Source of the DNA: Negativibacillus massiliensis
GTDB lineage: Bacteria > Bacillota > Clostridia > Oscillospirales > Ruminococcaceae
Length of the DNA: 64,000 nucleotides
Reading direction: 5' to 3'
NCBI RefSeq assembly: GCF_900148495.1
Contig: NZ_FTRU01000006.1
Location: 124,001-188,000, forward strand
Both the position numbers and the translations under genes were made by a program. The notes under the pieces are model-generated. The model had not been told where the DNA came from. It worked only from the letters and a program-made list of their open reading frames with translations, and searched no databases. Each line of letters opens with the position of its first letter. Position 1 is the stretch's first letter. Positions 61,364 through 64,000 of this stretch are shown here, one piece after another.

Positions 61364-62509
61364 TTATTCTTCTGGGCGGGTCAATTTGACATTGTATGTC
61401 ATTGGATTGGTATGTGTGCTGATGGTTGTGGACGGTGTACCCTCGGATACCAATTTTGCCATAACAACAAATCGTTGTGTATCAGAAGCTCCTTTCATAC
61501 GTGTACAGGTAGAAAGGGTCAGGATATGATCTTCGCTGGTAACCGGAACATTATAGTTCTGCATGCTCTTCGCTTTTGCTTCTGCGATTACTTCCTGGAA
61601 GGTTTCCTGGTCTGTATTAGCAAAGTTATACATGGAAGCTTTGCCCTTGCTGATATCGGTATAGTACGCTGCAAACACCTGGAAAACATAATCTTTTTCG
61701 GTAGTAGAGAAATAGATAAATGGGTTTTCCTGAGCAAAGTCGGTATAATGGTAGCTCATGACCAGAGAGAACATGGTATCATTGCTCTGCATATTTTCCA
61801 AGGTTCTTGGAGTGTAGACATTATGCCAGTTATGACCATAAAGAGTGGTGTTCTGAGAAAGCTCTGGGAAGCTGCATTCGTAATCGGCAAAAATTGCGCC
61901 GTCTTTGCTGTAATTTTTGTTGTAGTCCAAGCTTCCATAATAGTCATAGTTCTCCGAACCTGCCTTGTATACAACCGGATAGTCAACATTGGTATTTGGA
62001 AGCTGAATCCATCCGATCGTATCCTCATTGGTGGATTCTTTAAATTCGGTTGCTTTCTGAGCAAGAGATTCTGTTGGCAGAGTTGCTACCACATTTGCGT
62101 TCTTGCCGTCCCCTTCCGATTCCAATGTACCAGCCAGCTTGTTGATAGCAATAAGGTCAACCAGCTGTGTCATGCTTGGAACGCGCTGTTCTTTTGCACT
62201 CTGCAGCACATCCTGCATTGCCTGCTGCTGTTCATCTACTCCAGCAGTATTTTCCGGATACTGTACACTTGGTGTTCCCGGTTCGGTAATGCTGCCCTGA
62301 TTGGAAAGGAAATACCATGCTCCGCCTGCAACCAGTGCTACCGCAACAACGCCGCAAACTAAGATTGGCCACTTTGGTTTCTTTGGCTGATAATCATCAT
62401 CTGCAGAAAATCCCGCAAAGCTGTCTGGTGTTGGCACACCGGTGATGCTGGAAACACTTTTATCAACCGGTTTTTTCTTTCTGCTGGACTGTCCAATGCG
62501 ATCCTTCAT
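61364..62509 (-). CDS. Class B sortase
   Basis: 381 residues. A cytoplasmic N-terminus of about 45 residues, a membrane helix (about 50-70), then the sortase domain. The catalytic residues are visible: His in TLYGHNWHN, Cys in LTLSTCTRM, and Arg in DTQRFVVMAKL. Class B sortases anchor surface proteins to peptidoglycan through an NPxTN- or SPKTG-type motif; no substrate was seen in this window. The ATG at 62509 is better spaced from AAGGG than the one at 62518. A promoter at 62666-62695 gives a leader of about 140 bases. Confidence 0.95.
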   Translation of the reverse strand: MKDRIGQSSRKKKPVDKSVSSITGVPTPDSFAGFSADDDYQPKKPKWPILVCGVVAVALVAGGAWYFLSNQGSITEPGTPSVQYPENTAGVDEQQQAMQDVLQSAKEQRVPSMTQLVDLIAINKLAGTLESEGDGKNANVVATLPTESLAQKATEFKESTNEDTIGWIQLPNTNVDYPVVYKAGSENYDYYGSLDYNKNYSKDGAIFADYECSFPELSQNTTLYGHNWHNVYTPRTLENMQSNDTMFSLVMSYHYTDFAQENPFIYFSTTEKDYVFQVFAAYYTDISKGKASMYNFANTDQETFQEVIAEAKAKSMQNYNVPVTSEDHILTLSTCTRMKGASDTQRFVVMAKLVSEGTPSTTISTHTNPMTYNVKLTRPEE

Positions 62510-62665
62510 AAATTTCATCCCTTATCCTTTTATTTTGATTGGATAGCCCCTTGCTACCCCGATGTGAATTTTCGTATTCCGTCTTTGGTGCTGTTTTCTT
62601 TCAGCATTGATGCCTTGAAAGCGCAGACAGATGGTCATTTTGCCGCTTTTCAGCATTTCCTGATT

Positions 62666-62695
62666 ATTATATCATAAAAAAGTACGGTTGTGGAA
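62666..62695 (-). promoter_or_regulatory. Sortase promoter with long leader
   Basis: Minus strand -10 TATAAT (62666-62671), 18 bp, -35 TTCCAC (62690-62695). The leader to the start is about 145 bases and contains a GGTAGC/GCTATCC hairpin near 62545-62562 close to the start codon; it does not match a riboswitch I can name. Confidence 0.6.
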
Positions 62696-62747
62696 CATAA
62701 CTGAAAAAAATTTAAAGATTCATTCATATTCTTCTTTGCAAAAATCC

Positions 62748-62785
62748 ATAAAAAAATGTCCTCCTGTTGGGAGGACATTTTTCTT
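62748..62785 (-). terminator. Terminator of the PrsA/SurA-like gene
   Basis: AAATGTCCTCC (62754-62764)/GGAGGACATTT (62770-62780) with a T run on the minus strand. Confidence 0.88.
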
Positions 62786-62799
62786 TTCCTTTCGGATCA

Positions 62800-63879
62800 T
62801 TAATCCATCTTCAGTTTGCTTGGAGCATAGCGGTCAACTGCTTTCTGATTTACCTCGAAGGATTCATCCGATGCAGTTTCCAGAAGCATGTTTTCGAATT
62901 CTTCGTCTTTCAGAGCGTGGCAGATTGTGCTCTTGACATACTCAAAATCGGTTGGGTCTTCGTTCAGGTCTGCAGTTGCGCCGACTGCAATCATATTATC
63001 GGTCTCAACCTTGATAATCTCGCCAACTTCAGCTTCCTTGAGTGCGCCGATGATATCTGCATTCAGGGTGGTGGTTGCAGTATCTACCAGACGATAGTTG
63101 TTGGTGGTCATATCGTACTCTTCCCCATTGTCTGCATTATCCTGTTTGTACAGGTTGAGGACCTCGTTCCAGGATTTGCCCTGTTCCAGACCAATCTGGC
63201 CCTGAGTATAAAGAGATTCTGCATTGGTGTAAACGTTGCTGCGTTCACCCTGATAGAACTCATCGTACATTTCTTTTTCTTCCTCGGTTGCGTCTTCCGC
63301 TACTTCTGGCTCTGCTGGAAAGTTAAAGGTCTGAACTGCCATCTTGATATAATTGTTTTCATAGTAATCGCGCAGTTCCTGTTCGGAAACTTCCTTTTCT
63401 CCGCCTTCACCATAAATTGCATCAAATACTTTGACCTTCATATAGGTGATCTGGTAGAGAAGCTCAATGGAGTCTTTGGAAATTCCGTTCTTTTCCAGGT
63501 TTTCTCCTGCCTGCTCATAGTAGGATTCAGCCTGAGTCTGGCAGGTCATCAGTTCCTGTTCACTGAAGGAAAGTCCCAGTTCGTTGAATTTTGCGCAAAC
63601 TGCCATGTTCTGTTTGGTTGCCTTGAGTGCCTCTTCCTTGATCCATTCGTCAGCGTCTTTTCCATCGATCTGCTGTTTGAGAACATCCTTTTCCGAATCC
63701 TCAACCAAAGAGCTTGCTTCATAATAGCTTTCAATCAGGCTGTTAATGTAAGCTCCTGCCGGCATTTCCAGCTCACCATTTCGCATGATCCAAGCAGTAT
63801 CCTCGCCGGAACATGCTGCACAGGAGAGAGCAATTGCTCCGGTCAGCAGCATGGCTGTGCATTTTTTCAAAAGGTTCAT
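62800..63879 (-). CDS. PrsA/SurA N-terminal-like lipoprotein
   Basis: 359 residues. MNLLKKCTAMLLTGAIALSCAACSGED carries a lipobox (Cys23 after CAAC). The rest is a SurA/PrsA-type chaperone N-domain: helices in YINSLIESYYEAS and EWIKEEALKATKQNMAVCAKFNELGLSFSEQEL, then QELRDYYENNYIKMAVQTF. A clear parvulin domain is not evident, so it may be a chaperone without isomerase activity; the part around ADIIGALKEAEVGEIIKVE is the usual region joining such domains. AGGAGG precedes the ATG; the promoter lies at 63950-63978. Confidence 0.85.
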   Translation of the reverse strand: MNLLKKCTAMLLTGAIALSCAACSGEDTAWIMRNGELEMPAGAYINSLIESYYEASSLVEDSEKDVLKQQIDGKDADEWIKEEALKATKQNMAVCAKFNELGLSFSEQELMTCQTQAESYYEQAGENLEKNGISKDSIELLYQITYMKVKVFDAIYGEGGEKEVSEQELRDYYENNYIKMAVQTFNFPAEPEVAEDATEEEKEMYDEFYQGERSNVYTNAESLYTQGQIGLEQGKSWNEVLNLYKQDNADNGEEYDMTTNNYRLVDTATTTLNADIIGALKEAEVGEIIKVETDNMIAVGATADLNEDPTDFEYVKSTICHALKDEEFENMLLETASDESFEVNQKAVDRYAPSKLKMD

Positions 63880-63949
63880 GAAATATCCTCCTAAAATTTT
63901 TACTTCCGAAAGCGGGTGTACCGATCCGCTTTTGGCAAAATACCATGTT

Positions 63950-63978
63950 ATTATACACCCAAATTTTTAAAAAGTCTA
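63950..63978 (-). promoter_or_regulatory. Promoter of the PrsA/SurA-like gene
   Basis: Minus strand -35 TAGACT (63973-63978), 17 bp, -10 TATAAT (63950-63955). The leader forms an AAAGCGG/CCGCTTT hairpin. Confidence 0.7.
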
Positions 63979-64000
63979 TCACTGACGCCATTGTGTGTTC

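Noticed and set aside
62510-62665. Cyclic-di-GMP riboswitch before the sortase gene
   Set aside because: Only a GGTAGC/GCTATCC hairpin resembles part of it; the conserved core and tetraloop-receptor are not evident.
1-64000. tRNA or rRNA genes, CRISPR arrays, insertion sequences, prophage
   Set aside because: No cloverleaf with a TTCGA arm, regularly spaced direct repeats, transposase or integrase was recognised by eye.

Overview
The window comes from a low-to-mid G+C Gram-positive anaerobe, most likely a gut-type member of the class Clostridia (order Oscillospirales or a close relative). The pointers are a reverse rubrerythrin, an S12 protein with the clostridial insertion, L27 with a cleavable N-terminus next to its Prp protease, Firmicutes-type 6S RNA, T-box leaders on cysS and serS, an FMN riboswitch on ribU, class B sortase, DUF951, DUF1292 and DUF1700 proteins, and several spore-type genes (PdaB-like deacetylase, SpoIIQ-like M23 protein, a small protein behind a sigma-G-like promoter). 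The genus cannot be fixed from this sequence alone. I saw no tRNA, rRNA, CRISPR array, insertion sequence or prophage. Layout: 1-3.2 kb holds a PadR-DUF1700-DUF4097 envelope operon and a secreted protein. 3.4-8.2 kb is the str operon (rpsL-rpsG-fusA-tuf, minus strand) with structured spacers. 8.3-10.6 kb is a three-gene operon of exported proteins, two of them paralogues, placed between the str operon and rpoBC (10.7-18.3 kb). 18.4-24.3 kb holds a DUF2500 protein, an M18 aminopeptidase and the DUF951-prfA-tsaC-coaE-lytic transglycosylase run. 24.4-29.4 kb holds a plus-strand S1-domain protein, GNAT-map, T-box-controlled cysS and another GNAT. 29.4-33.5 kb is recA-recX-rimO-pgsA. 33.5-37 kb is a more AT-rich, accessory-looking stretch: a 54-residue ribbon-helix-helix protein divergent from an XRE regulator, two copies of a structured repeat around a UPF0340 gene, and serS with a Ser T-box. 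37-45 kb carries envelope and redox genes (PdaB-like deacetylase, lipoprotein, LCP-like protein, flavin reductase, DedA, PAP2, ribU, ArsC/Spx-like protein, reverse rubrerythrin). 45.3-51.1 kb holds the small spore-type gene, obg-mrnC-yitT, an MFS/GNAT pair and rplU-prp-rpmA. 51.1-56.1 kb is yfmF-yfmH-lgt-folD with a third repeat copy. 56.2-57.7 kb has two RNA genes: an AT-rich transcript of about 725 nt with its own promoter, terminator and long-range pairing (the best novel candidate), and 6S RNA beyond a DUF1292 gene. 57.7-64 kb holds tcdA, an SdpR/SdpI-like pair, a split TauE/SafE transporter, an M23 protein, a class B sortase and a PrsA/SurA-like lipoprotein. Most of the window is housekeeping: translation (str operon, RF1, tRNA synthetases, L21/L27, Obg, Mini-III, EF-P-associated peptidases), transcription (rpoBC, 6S), tRNA modification (TsaC, TcdA) and envelope biogenesis (lgt, pgsA, sortase). 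Minus-strand operons dominate. Spacers are dense with well-formed promoters, many with 17-bp spacing, and with intrinsic terminators. Gene starts were set from visible ribosome binding sites, so several proteins are shorter than the longest possible reading frame.
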